Shown: one piece after another, positions 37,014 to 44,799 of the stretch | Layout of the letters: the number at the start of each line of letters is the position of its first letter | How positions within the stretch are numbered: the stretch's first letter is position 1 | DNA from: Dendrobium chrysotoxum | Taxonomy: Eukaryota; Streptophyta; Magnoliopsida; Asparagales; Orchidaceae | Assembly: GCA_019925795.1 (NCBI GenBank) | Contig: CM034312.1 | Coordinates: 83,951,528 to 84,015,527, forward strand | Direction of reading: 5' to 3' | Length of the DNA: 64,000 nt | Position numbers and translations under genes: made by a program | Notes under the pieces: generated by a model | Seen by the model: the letters and a program-made list of their open reading frames with translations, nothing else | What the model was told of the DNA's origin: nothing | Databases searched by the model: none

Positions 37014-39170
37014 TCAAGCCTTTATCCCACTACGTGGGGTCGGCTACATGAATCCTTTTTCTCCATTGTGTCCTGTTAAAAGTCAAATTCTCGTTTAAAT
37101 CTAATAAAGAAATATCATTTCTAATATTTTCTAACCAAGTCTTTTTAGGTCTACCTCTACTTTTCTTAACATAAGTCAAATCTAAGACCTCTACTTTCCT
37201 AACCGGATTATCGGGAGGCCGCCGTTTTATGTGACCAAACCATCTAAGGCGACTCTCTCTAATCTTATCTTCCACTGGAGCTACTCCAACCTTTTCACAA
37301 ATATGCTTATTTCGTATCCTATCTCTAAGGGTAAAGCCACTCATCCACCTGAGCATCCTCATCTCTGCAACACTTAACTTAGAATTATGCTTCTCTTTTA
37401 ATGACCAACATTCGGCACCATAAAGCATTGCAGGTCTCACCACCATCTTATAGAATTTTCCCTTAAGTTTGAGGGGTACTTTTCTATCACACAATAAGCC
37501 CGATGCATTCCTCCACTTCAATCATCCAACTTGGATTCTGCTGATAATATCCCTATTTATTTCACCATCACTCTGAACAATAGATCCAAGATATCTAAAA
37601 TGTGTACTCTTATTAATGACTTGATCAGCCAAAGTCACAATCCCCTCACTAGGTCCATTATTACTAAAATTACACTCCATATATTCCATTTTAGATCTAC
37701 TCAAGCGAAAACTTTTAGACTCTAAGGTTGACCTCCACAATTCTAGTTTACCTTCGACTCCCTCTCTAGTCTTATCAACAAGAAGAATCTCATCAACAAA
37801 AAGCATACACCAAGGTACATCCTCTTGCAAATGTCTAGTGAGAACATCCATGACTAAAGCAAAAACACCCATGTCTGCACTACAGAAAAATAGAAAATTA
37901 AAAAAAAAAATCAAACATAAAGAAAGATATCATGGGTTCCAGTTTTCTCCAAATACCATGATAATGCATGGTGTAATATTACCTTAGGCCCTATCATCCA
38001 ATCCATTTGAGTGACTGGGATTATTCCAACATGCATTTTCAAATGTACTCGAATTTTGTTAGAATATATCTCGTTTACTCAAAATGAATTGAATTGCTCA
38101 ATGTGGGTAATTACATCAAACAAGGACAATGATAATTGGAGAGGGTTCGAATCCCAATATTATTGTTCAATTTGCTTGCAAAACATTGTCAGAAGCACAC
38201 CTACATTATCAGGTCCGTTCCTTCAAGTTCCTGCATCCCAGCAGAACTAGTTTAATATCATGTTTTTTTTTTCCTGTGAGGATGAATGCGTCGTCAATTT
38301 ACTTGTACAGCCTGCAAACTTCGTTAGGTTCTCCTGTTTTTGGACAGATCTGAGGGGACTGGAAACTATCTCCTTTTCTCTAAGGCAAATTCAAGCTGCC
38401 ACTAGCAGCTTCAGTTCTTCTAACAAGATTGGTGAAGGTGGTTTTGGATCTGTGTACAAGGTTTATGCAAACTCCTATTTTTCTTATTTTGGAAAGCTAA
38501 AAGTAGAGCTGTGCATATTTATTTCAAATTCTTTTCCTGGTTCAGGGCCGGTTAGCAGATGGTACTGTAATAGCTGTGAAGCAGCTTTCTTCAAAGTCAA
38601 GTCAAGGAAATCAGGAATTTGTAAATGAGATAGGCATGATTTCTGCATTACAACACCCAAATCTTGTAAAGCTTTATGGATGTTGCATTGAAGGAAATCA
38701 GTTATTGTTAGTATATGAATATATGGAAAATAATAGCCTTGCACGTGCTCTTTACGGTGAGGGTGGTCATTTGTGTGTTTAGTATTTGAAGCATATAATT
38801 GTTGTGTTAAAACTATTCTACTATTCTCTTAATTGTTATCATTATTAGTTTAATTCAGTTTTTCATTGTTTTTTCACATGTGTTGGTTAGTGCATCATTC
38901 TACATTGAAGAATTTATTTACTCATGTTGTAGGGCCAGAACAATATCAGTTGAAGCTAGATTGGTCCACAAGACACAAAATTTGTGTTGGCATAGCAAGA
39001 GGTCTTGCTTACCTGCATGAAGAATCAATGCTGAAGATTGTTCATCGAGACATAAAAGCTACAAATGTGTTGTTAGACATTGATCTTAACCCCAAAATAT
39101 CAGATTTTGGATTGGCAAAGCTTGATGAGAAGGGAAACACCCATATTAGCACCCGGATAGCTGGAACAAT
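12001..39170 (+). CDS. Malectin-domain LRR receptor-like serine/threonine kinase, internal part of a giant-intron gene
   Basis: Nine exons (12001-12063, 12155-12190, 12323-12366, 24823-25208, 25291-25483, 26114-26254, 38348-38460, 38546-38756, 38933-39170) join without a frame break, every junction with AG/GT borders and matching phase. In order they encode the LRR end (DLSYNNFT), a Cys-pair linker (VPCLDTIPCNG), a malectin-like domain (LYINCGG to GPLISAISVE), a membrane helix, and a kinase. The kinase shows GEGGFGSVYK, AVKQL, HRDIKATNVLL and DFGLAK. The layout is that of LRR-RLK subfamily VIII, such as Arabidopsis At1g53430/At3g14840 relatives, which act at the plasma membrane in defence and development. 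LRR exons must lie left of the window. The kinase exon after the activation loop (GYMAPEY-type) is not seen to the right, so the gene is either longer still or truncated. Confidence 0.85.
12155..12190 (+). CDS. RLK exon b: post-LRR linker
   Basis: A 36-base exon between TTTAG and GTAAGC. Joined to exon a it reads V-NLVGSSYSEDN-Q, matching the NLYRSS-type linker of the family. It is far too short to be found by ORF length and is supported by phase and family order. Confidence 0.8.
12323..12366 (+). CDS. RLK exon c: cysteine-pair linker
   Basis: A 44-base exon between ATTAG and GTAAGA. In the joined frame it reads GEDVPCLDTIPCNG, the VPCL...C motif that precedes the malectin domain in this family. 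Its last base joins AT at 24823 to give Asp and then NWFLYINCGG, across a 12,456-bp intron. Confidence 0.82.
12926..12995 (+). mobile_element. 42-bp RTE LINE stub with 14-bp target duplication
   Basis: The core 12940-12981 is the extreme 3' end of the RTE LINE in + orientation (GCCGACCCCACATAGTCGGA then GATGTTGTTGTTG). GTAGTTTAAAACAT flanks it at 12926-12939 and again at 12982-12995. This is a near-complete 5' truncation during target-primed reverse transcription. Confidence 0.85.
13288..13389 (+). other. Exon-like fragment of unknown origin
   Basis: A 102-base open stretch lies between TTTCTTTGCAG and GTGAGT, encoding 34 residues that start HMDPVCYLFAYVYSRMG. It has good splice borders but lies in the middle of an RLK intron and is in the wrong phase (0) for that gene. 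It may be a captured gene piece or chance; I do not recognise it. Confidence 0.3.
13536..14239 (+). mobile_element. TRIM (miniature LTR retrotransposon), 704 bp
   Basis: Two diverged 214-bp direct repeats (13536-13749 and 14026-14239) start TGT and end GTTACA. A degenerate iMet primer site (TGGTATTAGAG, 13752-13762) follows the first. A purine tract (AATGGAGGAGAT, 14014-14025) precedes the second. The 276-bp interior has no coding capacity. No clear target duplication is visible, and the copies differ at many positions, so it is old. Confidence 0.75.
13821..13952 (+). repeat. Degenerate tandem repeat inside the TRIM
   Basis: Five diverged units of the type GGAGCCATxTCTTGAACCTA, spaced roughly 26-40 bases apart, make up most of the TRIM interior. 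Confidence 0.6.
14240..15650. other. AT-rich intron sequence, no gene seen
   Basis: Holds a short ATTAATT repeat near 14806-14838 and AT-rich unique sequence. Around 15432-15560 there are two diverged copies of a TGCAC/TGCATGC-TTTTTTAAG motif, also found near 22190 and 44810-45070. The ORFs at 15228 and 15455 have no recognisable domains. Confidence 0.4.
15657..17570 (-). mobile_element. RTE-type LINE, 5'-truncated copy
   Basis: The 3' end is at left: an ACAACAATAAC simple repeat, then the conserved CCTACTACGTGAGGTCGGC end. Minus-strand pieces of one reading path follow. The C-terminal domain is at 16321-15729 (LYDAECWPLKEKHN, GRGRPKKSWLENIRND). The RT palm is at 16650-16318 with the catalytic box intact (MLFADDILLINKT). 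The RT N-terminal region is at 17402-17064 (KCGKAVGPDDIPIEVWKCL). Frameshifts separate these. The element ends near 17570, before the endonuclease, and no certain target duplication was found. Confidence 0.85.
16318..16650 (-). pseudogene. LINE reverse transcriptase palm fragment
   Basis: A 110-codon open stretch contains GLHQGLALSPYLFALVMD and the FADD catalytic motif, followed by the thumb start (FRLSKSKIEYIEC). It belongs to the LINE at 15657-17570. The neighbouring pieces are in other frames, so no complete enzyme is encoded. Confidence 0.8.
17571..18600. other. Intron sequence, no gene or known repeat seen
   Basis: AT-rich sequence without recognisable coding motifs. A 77-codon minus ORF at 18566-18333 resembles nothing I know. 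Confidence 0.4.
18750..18990 (+). repeat. Single arm of the repeat that forms the inverted repeat at 50-52 kb
   Basis: The segment with AATTAATTACCC, then AGAGAACTxTCGATTAAGG, matches the right arm at 51945-52015 in the same orientation, diverged. Its borders are uncertain. Confidence 0.45.
19030..21062 (+). pseudogene. Ty3/gypsy (Reina-like) chromovirus remnant: RNase H, integrase, chromodomain
   Basis: Plus-strand pol fragment lacking gag, protease and reverse transcriptase. RNase H is at 19093-19540 (DFSQVFVVEINASGYELGAVLMQ-type core; AVDALSR-type end with VDALSRCMGEL). The integrase zinc domain is near 19740-19890 in a shifted frame. The DDE core follows (TMDFIDGLP, VVVDRLSKYAHF, then HPQTDGQTKVVNR near 20245). 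A linker (QYLEERDRVLEELKRHLLRA) comes before the terminal chromodomain at 20772-21062 (EVLIKWKNLPDYDATWESYE). Internal stops near 19353 and 20362 and frameshifts make it dead. The short chromodomain type with this linker is typical of the Reina lineage. Confidence 0.85.
21155..21496 (+). repeat. Probable 3' LTR of the Reina-like remnant
   Basis: Directly follows a purine tract (GGGGGAATTAAGGGGGTA, about 21139-21156) downstream of the chromodomain frame and ends TTATTTCCTAACA. About 340 bp suits a Reina LTR. There is no partner LTR, so the borders are inferred. Confidence 0.5.
22089..22230 (+). repeat. Three diverged tandem units of about 49 bp
   Basis: Units start near 22089, 22138 and 22186, each with TTAAGTA/TAAATAC, then xGTGCATGxTxTTTxxAxTGTxG. 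Confidence 0.6.
22362..22772 (+). repeat. Degenerate 20-bp minisatellite, about 20 copies
   Basis: Successive units of 18-21 bases fit a consensus close to CTCAAGAAGCATGCCATTGT. Examples begin at 22379, 22439, 22496 and 22575. The array has no coding potential. A looser series of GTxTATxxAAGTGCAT-type motifs follows to about 23050. Confidence 0.7.
23380..23645 (+). repeat. Diverged copy of the left arm of the 50-52 kb inverted repeat
   Basis: Shares with 51065-51330, in order, a TAGACxAGGG segment, GATCTTGA, CGTCATCAT, CTTTAAGTGxAAGA, ACTATACG, TTTAACGACTAG and GGAGGGGTxAA. It is clearly homologous but far from identical. Confidence 0.55.
24358..24379. repeat. (TA)n microsatellite
   Basis: Short uninterrupted TA run in the intron upstream of the malectin exon. 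Confidence 0.8.
24823..25208 (+). CDS. RLK exon d: malectin-like domain, first part
   Basis: Borders are GTGACAG and GTAGGT. It encodes NWFLYINCGGNEASLYE, the YSNWAYSSTG segment, ARLSPLSLTYYG, then YSVKLHFAEI and GRRIFDVYVQ, all hallmarks of the malectin domain (di-glucose-binding fold) of plant LRR-RLKs. It is one unbroken 128-codon frame and ends in phase 0. Confidence 0.92.
25291..25483 (+). CDS. RLK exon e: malectin-like domain, second part
   Basis: Borders are TTTCCAG and GTATGT. It continues with GKLVLKDFNI, KRLEIRFHWAGKGTT and YGPLISAISVE, the end of the malectin fold. It leaves one base for the next exon. Confidence 0.92.
26114..26254 (+). CDS. RLK exon f: transmembrane segment
   Basis: Borders are TTTCAG and GTAATA. 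It encodes a Ser/Pro-rich stalk, a hydrophobic helix (about ARLAIGITCATIFAVVILVF) and a basic stop-transfer run (WKKGYFRRKN). It ends with G, completed by AT at 38348, across a 12,093-bp intron. Confidence 0.9.
26519..26697 (-). repeat. Probable 3' LTR of the second Reina-like remnant
   Basis: Lies just beyond the purine tract 26699-26722 in the sense direction and ends ACGTATCACA on the minus strand. It contains an AATAAA-type signal. No partner LTR is present. Confidence 0.45.
26699..26722 (-). promoter_or_regulatory. Polypurine tract, long G run
   Basis: A C run on the + strand reads as TTGGGGGAGGGGGGG-type purines on the minus strand, between the chromodomain remnant and the LTR. Confidence 0.55.
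27060..27640 (-). pseudogene. RNase H of the Reina-like remnant
   Basis: Fragments in several frames include KWGESATQTFTKLKKAM, PVLALLDFSHPFLVE, TNQRSLKYLLE and the NKAVDELSR-type end near 27070. Frameshifts near 27390 and 27600 break it. Confidence 0.75.
27592..28130 (-). pseudogene. Reverse transcriptase of the Reina-like remnant
   Basis: Contains DRFPIPIIDELLDELH, FKIDLKSKYHQIRM and GLTNAPPTFQCLMN. The catalytic box reads FFFYDILIYS instead of the family's DD form, next to an A-rich run at 27820-27832, so one catalytic Asp appears lost. EYLGHVISQEGV follows. Confidence 0.82.
28720..28835 (-). pseudogene. Protease fragment of the Reina-like remnant
   Basis: On the minus strand near 28830-28750 the frame reads AILTDSGATHNFI, then VVDKLGLKLKDMG, the aspartic protease motif with its usual context. 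It is short and broken on both sides. Confidence 0.7.
28892..29720 (-). pseudogene. gag of the Reina-like remnant
   Basis: The capsid region starts near 29700 (MPVFEGNDVQGWIYRVKRYF) and has several stops. The frame 29386-28892 gives the C-terminal capsid, then a CCHC-like knuckle CFRCDEKFTLGHRCK with the unusual spacing typical of this lineage, then an acidic tail (DGEEVDEDENL). Confidence 0.78.
31081..31088. repeat. 8-bp target duplication of the hAT-like element (left)
   Basis: ATCTTGCA, repeated exactly at 32036-32043. Confidence 0.85.
31089..32035. mobile_element. Non-autonomous hAT-like DNA transposon, 947 bp
   Basis: The ends are inverted: CATGGTTTAAAATTACGCAA at left against the complement of the right end, CAATGTTTAAAATTGCGTAA. 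An exact 8-bp duplication ATCTTGCA flanks it, as expected for hAT elements. Both ends carry several GCCTCA/TGAGGC motifs in both orientations, resembling transposase-binding subterminal repeats. No transposase is encoded. It sits in the LINE at 29832-33660. Confidence 0.85.
31290..31555 (+). repeat. Decamer minisatellite GCTCGGTACN inside the hAT-like element
   Basis: About 25 diverged copies of a 10-base unit (GCTCGGTACT, GCTCGGTACA, GCTCGGTACC) with a higher-order pattern: ACAACAATGCTCGGTACCGC recurs near 31371 and 31455. All reading frames stay mostly open, which explains the repetitive ORFs in both strands. Confidence 0.85.
32036..32043. repeat. 8-bp target duplication of the hAT-like element (right)
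   Basis: ATCTTGCA, followed by the resumed LINE sequence. Confidence 0.85.
33661..34617. other. Intron sequence, possible LINE leader then unique DNA
   Basis: No coding motif or repeat recognised beyond the LINE start. Confidence 0.35.
34623..36569 (-). mobile_element. Solo LTR of the element B family
   Basis: Starts TGTCACGACCCGGCCCAGAG and ends ACCGGTTCTTACA on the +. It shares ordered segments with the element B LTRs, for example ACAGGAGCCACCGTCTAATT near 35065 and CACGGGTATAxxGCATCCCC near 35152. Flanks are TAATC and TAATG, a 5-bp duplication with one mismatch. No internal region remains, so it is a product of LTR-LTR recombination. Confidence 0.8.
36963..37880 (-). mobile_element. 5'-truncated RTE LINE with 16-bp target duplication
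   Basis: ACACCCATGTCTGCAC occurs at 36963-36978 and at 37865-37880. Between them the LINE runs, minus strand, from the RT palm (37864) to its 3' end, which has a CCA/ACA simple-repeat tail at 36979-37015. The frame 37521-37030 stays open for 163 codons of the C-terminal domain (GAECWSLKEKHN, RLRWFGHIKRRP, GRPKKTWLENIRND). This is the best preserved LINE piece here and probably the youngest. Confidence 0.9.
38348..38460 (+). CDS. RLK exon g: kinase start, glycine-rich loop
   Basis: Borders are TGGACAG and GTTTAT. It encodes FSLRQIQAATSSFSSSNKIG, then the G-loop GEGGFGSVYK. The first two bases join G from exon f to give Asp. It ends in phase 0. Confidence 0.92.
38546..38756 (+). CDS. RLK exon h: kinase N-lobe
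   Basis: Borders are GTTCAG and GTGAGG. It encodes GRLADGTVIAVKQLSSKS with the ATP-binding Lys, QEFVNEIGMISALQHPNLVK with the conserved Glu of helix C, and LLLVYEYMENNSLARALY, the hinge. It is intact and unbroken. Confidence 0.95.
38933..39170 (+). CDS. RLK exon i: catalytic loop to activation loop
   Basis: Borders are TTGTAG and GTAAGC. It encodes LDWSTRHKICVGIARGLAYL, then HRDIKATNVLL (catalytic Asp), ISDFGLAK (Mg-binding Asp) and STRIAGT. All key residues are present, and HRD marks an RD-type kinase. It ends in phase 2, where the family continues with GYMAPEY in the next exon, which is not found in the window. Confidence 0.95.
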
Positions 39171-40836
39171 GTAAGCCATTACAGCATTTATTTTCTCTGA
39201 TGTTCTGTTTAGTTCGAAGGAATTATTAGGAATGTAGTTTCATTTCACTTTATAATTTCATATTAGTTGTTTTGGTTCCAACGTAATTCTTTAGTGTTTG
39301 GATTTACATAGGTAATATGGACAATTACTTTTTTTTCAATGATAATTCCTTTCTCAACACTGGTGAAAAATGAGAAGAATAATTTTGTCAAATCATCGTT
39401 AAGATGCTATACTCTCAATAGAAACCAAATATCAATTTCTCGTCAAACAAACAAGTGGATGAAACCAATTTCCTCAATTCCTTTATCATTTGCATTTCCA
39501 TTTCTTTTTCATTTCGTCTCTTCCAATTTTCTCAAACCAAGCTTTGAGCCTAATTGACGAGGTATTGTTTGCATCAATATTTGACATTGTAAACATCGCC
39601 TAGTGACTAGGTCCTTTTACTTGGTGCTTCATTTTAAAAGCATATTGGGAAATTAAGGACTTTAATGATAGAAAAACATTTTTTGGAAAAAAAAATTGTA
39701 GTAAAAAAAATAGTGTTGAAGCGGGACTGAGTGTTGGTCAAAAAAATAGTGAAAAAGTTGGATTAATGCTTTTAATTCATGAAGCATTCAATCCCTCAAC
39801 AACCTCAACAATGATTGATTCTAAGTTACAAGAGAAGCAATACCCAATGCTTAGAAAGTAGGGGTAGCCTTAAAGAAGATAAGGACCATCGAAATAGGTG
39901 TTGATGATGGAAGTAACAAACAGGTGGTTGAGCCAAGAAGGAGGGGGGGTAGTTGTTGTGTGGGGAGGAGGTGATTGAGCTGGGAGTACGGATAGTGAGT
40001 TCAGTCACTTAAAGTATCGACCTAATAATGTTAACGGAAATAAAGATGCAAGTTGCATTGATTTTGAGCAAGGAAATGCTAGTGACATGCAAAGAGGCGA
40101 TAAATGGTTGCAAAATGGAGATAGAGAGTTCGATTATGTACAAGATTGACTCGATAGTGCTAATTGAATAAAGAAGTTTGTGGAAATAATTTTGAGTGAG
40201 GAAATGCTAGTGACATGCTAAGAGGTGTTAAACGGTCGGCTTACGAAAAGTAGGGGATGCCATCCATGACTAAGACGATGGACCTAGAGCATAAGGCCAG
40301 GTCCATGACACTGAAGCTAGGAGCATCAATGACCAAAATAAATCCAAGAGTGAATGTAGTATCGGCTGAGGCCACCCAACATAGGGACTAATGAGGGTAG
40401 CTACACCAATGAGCAGGCTAGAGAAATGCGATGGGCAAAAGGAGGCTTAGAGGAGTGAATGCAGCAAGTGAAAGATGGGGAAAAGGAGGCTTAGAGGAGT
40501 GAATGCAACAAGTGAAAGCTGGAACGTACCAAGTCAAAGCAAAATGGAGTGAGAGTCATAGCCCATGTGACTATGTGCGAGGCTATAATAAGTGCTAGTC
40601 CACATGGATGAGGCACCTTATGGTTATGGTCAAGAGAGAGTGGAGTTGCTGAATAAGTGCAAGTGAACCAAGAAAGCTACCATCTCGAAGGATAAAAGCA
40701 TTCCTTTCTTTTGAAGCAATTAATGAACCCTGGATGACTATATCTCTCATACTCTACCCAACACCTTATATTTGTAAGATCTCGAACTGACTAGAAGATG
40801 AAATGAACAAAGTAGATGAAGATCGAACTCACCGAA
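39171..40836. other. Sequence after the last visible RLK exon, no gene seen
   Basis: No exon for the rest of the kinase was found. Two segments sharing GGAAATGCTAGTGACATGC lie near 40067 and 40199, and a 44-bp tandem duplication lies at 40433-40520. Confidence 0.45.
40433..40520 (+). repeat. 44-bp tandem duplication
   Basis: Two near-identical units with AAAAGGAGGCTTAGAGGAGT start at 40433 and 40477. Confidence 0.8.
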
Positions 40837-41807
40837 TGTTATGACCTGGCCCAGATACTTGAATTAACGAGGCGGGAACGAAAAGTCTGACAGGTGTAAC
40901 ATTTCATTAAATTTCATAAATAATTTAACATTCAACTTCTCAATAAAACTAAAGAGCCATTATCACAATTTTTCAGCAAAATATTAATACAATTTTCACA
41001 ACTTAACATTTACATAAACTATATATTACATATTTTCATTTGCGCGCCATCTTCTATAGACATACTCCTCTCTTTCAGTTATTTTTATTTCTCTGGAGAC
41101 TTAGCTGAAAATATTAGTTTAATGGGTTGAGTTTATATGGTAAACTCAGTGAGTAATCTTTCTATATATAACATTTAAACATGTATAAAATATAATGCAT
41201 GTTTTTTTTCTCATTTTTTATACAATATTAAAACTTATATAATATTTGATATATGTAAATGCATATAACATTTAGTATACGTATTTAGTATACATATATT
41301 TTCATATCATTTTCCATTTCATTCATTCATTCCTTTATACCTTTCATATACGTTTCATATCATATACATTTCATAACAAAATATTTATTCATTTTCCGTT
41401 TCGAACAAGGCACGTGCAAAATCCCACTTATTTCCTTCGCACACGAGCAGCTATGCTCACGACTTAAAAGCTTCCTCACATCCAAACTTGCTTCTTCCTC
41501 TCGCGTGAAATCCCCTCTACTATGTCGAGCCCCTTCCTCACATCCAAACTTGCAAAATCCACGTAAAGAACCCTAACTCACGTCAAACCCAGATGCAAAC
41601 CGCAAGCGCCGAACTCCATTCGATCCTCCGCCTCTGCTTCGACGTCCTTCCTGTGTCGTTCAACTTCACATCTCCATCTTGCCGATCTCCTATTCCAGTT
41701 GCAATATCCGACTCCTCTCTTACTCGGCCAAAACCAGACCACAAACCGACCCCATCAACTCGATCCGCCTTGCCCTGGACGAAGTCGGTCCCACTCTGAT
41801 CCAGCCT
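40837..41807 (-). mobile_element. Diverged element B-type LTR, interrupted
   Basis: Starts TGTTATGACCTGGCCCAGAT, homologous to the TGTCACGACCCGGCC end of the element B LTRs, minus orientation. It is split at 41807 by the solo LTR at 41808-44244 and resumes at 44250. Its far end (perhaps near 44510) is not clear. Confidence 0.6.
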
Positions 41808-44244
41808 TGTAAAACCCGCCAAATATGCATTTTAGGCTTCGCACGCTTTTCGATGCGTCGCGACGAACTTTAAGTGAAAAATTTCGAAGTCGTCGGAATT
41901 CGACGCAAATAATTTTATAAAATAGGGCGCAAAATTCTGAACAAAATGATGTATAGAACCCATATTGGATTTTAGATATTTTGAAAGTTAAAATTTCCGG
42001 AAAACTCAATATGACGATTTTGCCCTTGAGGTCATTTAAATAGAAATAACTTAAGTGAGGGTAGTTTGGACTTTAGGCAATTGAAGTGGACCTCCCACTC
42101 TTAATAGGGGACCGAAATATTTCGGTCCCCCATACGTTTCGTGCGGCCCAAACCGAGCGGAGAAAGGGAGAGGGGAGGCGGAGCGGGCGACGGCGACGAC
42201 GGCTAGGGGCGGTTTCCGGCGGCGTTTGCGAGGGGGTTTTGAAGGGAAAGTTAAGAGGAGGCTAAGGTAAGTTGTATGCAAGAGTTTTCTTATCCTTTTC
42301 TTGAGTTTTCTTAGGGAGAAATTTCTAGGGTTTGTTCCAAACTCAATTTTTCTTTAAGATAATGATAGGGAAGACTTAGGAGATGTTTTTGTGCATGGAA
42401 ATGAAGAGTTTTCTTGAAAACCTTAAGTTTTAAGAATTAGGGTTTTTCTCCAAATTCCATTTATCTTAAAAATTCTTTGTAGGATTGTTTCTAAATGACT
42501 TAAGAGAGCCTCTATTGGAGGGTAATGTGATATTTATAGGAAATTTCAAGTTTTAAGGATTAGGGCTTTGCCCTAATCATGCAAACCCTTAAGCTTTATG
42601 GTTCCAAATAGACTTAGGGAGGATTTGAGAGGTGAAATTTAGGGTTTTTCACCAAAATGCTATTTTTGTAGTTTTAATTTAAATTAATCCGAAAATTAAT
42701 GATATTTTAATAATTATTTAAGTGTAAGGGAGATTCATTAGACATGAAAGGGATTTCCAAAACATTAAGATTTTTATTAAATCCCAATTTAGAGAAGTTA
42801 GAAAATAAATTAAGTATGAATGGGGAAAGGGTTCAATTAGAAGATTTAAAAATAGTGTATGGGTGGGTTCCTTGTTTTCATAGTTTAGGGCTTTGAGAAG
42901 TTTGTGTGGAGACAAGCAATGTTTACATTTATGTTATTTTTTTTCTTTTAGATATTGATCGTGTAAAAAGGGGAAAAGCTCGTAAGGTTATCCGGCAAAG
43001 CGCATTGTATTGAGGTAGGTAAATGTGGCACAGTTAAATTTAGTAGGGAATTTCTTCTTTCCCTAATGGCCTTTGAATTGTTGTGTTAATGCTTAGAAAC
43101 CTTGTAATTGAACTCATGCTATATTTTATTATATACTAATTGATATGCATATGTTTTATGTCTTATGTTATTATATGAATTTATGTGGTAAAGGGTTTGG
43201 TTACTTTTGACCCTATGGTTACTAACTAGTTTATGTTTTCTTTTGCTCATGAGACATCTTACATTACAATTACATTTTCATGTGATGACTTAGCTCTTCA
43301 TTTATGATATCATTTAACCAAGTAGCATGTAGAGGACATTTGATCATATGTATGAAAGGATGAAAGAAATGATAAGGATCTTCTATGAATAGTTTTAGAA
43401 TGAATGTATGTGCATGCTGATGCGGAAGTATCTTGGTAAAGGGGCTCTTTGAGCCATTGGTAAAGGGACTCTTTTGAGTCAATTGGTAAAGGGGTTCTTA
43501 TGAACCAAATGGAAAAGGGTTTGGCCAAACGAAATGTACCTGATCAGTACAAAAGATACTTCCGAGACGGGTGCTTACGATATACTTATATTACATTAAA
43601 GGCATATGGATATAGAGTATTTTATGATCCATTGAGCAATTTATGTATTATGTAAAGAGAAGGATTGTAAACTTGACTAAAGAATGAGGCTTAATGGATA
43701 ACCACGGAGGCATTTTACTTAATTGTTATGATTTGTTTAATGTTCATATATAAAGCATTGATATACATGTTGTTTCTCTTACCTTGTTTCCTAAATTTAA
43801 TTGAAAAAGCATTTACCTATTGAGTTGTGACTCACCCATGTTGTGGGAACATTTTTCAGGAGGATCTGGGAAAGATAAATGACGGATAGACCACCCCTCA
43901 CGTACCGTCGTAGGGAGATGACGGGCGGCAGGTTTCTTTTGGGTTATTTTGTCTTTTTGATGTTTTGAGTTAGAAGGATTTTTGTTGAATTGTAAAGAAA
44001 TGTTAGTTTTTGGATACTTTTTGTAGTTTGAAAACTATATGTTTTGATGTTAATATGATTGATAGATGCAATGAAATGAAAAAATTTTATTTGGAGTTTT
44101 TAGTGGCTCTTCCTTCATGTTTGAGATTGTTTGCATAACTTTGGTGATATGATATTAGAGAATAGTGAAGTTATATTTATGTTCCTCATGTCCGACTTCT
44201 GTTCCCGCCTCGCACTTGCGAGCTAACTGGGCCGGGTCGTGACA
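41808..44244 (+). mobile_element. Solo LTR of the element B family, opposite orientation, nested
   Basis: Begins TGTAAAACCCGCC and ends GGGCCGGGTCGTGACA, with a perfect AGCCT duplication at 41803-41807 and 44245-44249. It is 2437 bp long. The GC-rich CGGCGACGACGG block near 42185 matches, inverted, the block near 46825 in element B. No coding region is inside; ORFs here are incidental. Confidence 0.88.
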
Positions 44245-44249
44245 AGCCT

Positions 44250-44520
44250 CTTCCTCTCTCAATCTCACAACTGCAAACCTCCATTCCTCTTCACTGTCAA
44301 TCGACCCCAACCAGCTCTATTCTGACCCTTCTTCCACTCGACCAAGCCCTCTCTGTCTGTCATCTTCCCTTCCAGAGCGCACGATCTCGCAAACCTCCAA
44401 CCCAATCAAAACTCCCTTTGCCTTAGCCAAACCTCACGGGAGATTCATGCAAGCCAACCAGATCTTTTTGCCCGTCATCTTCCCTAGCCAACTTGTAGGT
44501 ATAGTTTTGTTTTACTTTTA
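44250..44520 (-). repeat. Right part of the interrupted B-type LTR
   Basis: CT-rich sequence continuing from 41807 beyond the nested solo LTR. The end is not defined. Confidence 0.4.
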
Positions 44521-44552
44521 GTTATTAATTATTATTAATTATTATTATAAAT

Positions 44553-44554
<2 letters not shown>

Positions 44555-44588
<34 letters not shown>
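44555..44588. repeat. (AT)n microsatellite
   Basis: About 17 AT units, followed by GCGTGTGT. Confidence 0.9.
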
Positions 44589-44591
<3 letters not shown>

Positions 44592-44799
44592 TGTGTATAA
44601 TTCTCAAAAAAAAAAAAAAGAGCAAAAAAAAAGCAAAAGAAAAGAGAAATAAATAGAAAATAAAAAAATGGAGAGGGGAAAATTGGAATTTGTTCTCGAT
44701 ATTTCATACCCTCGACACTGTCGTCGACTCCCACATCGCACAAGTATAATGTTTCAACTCAAAACCTCCAAGTCCTGTCTTTGGCATTTGCGGCGCACT

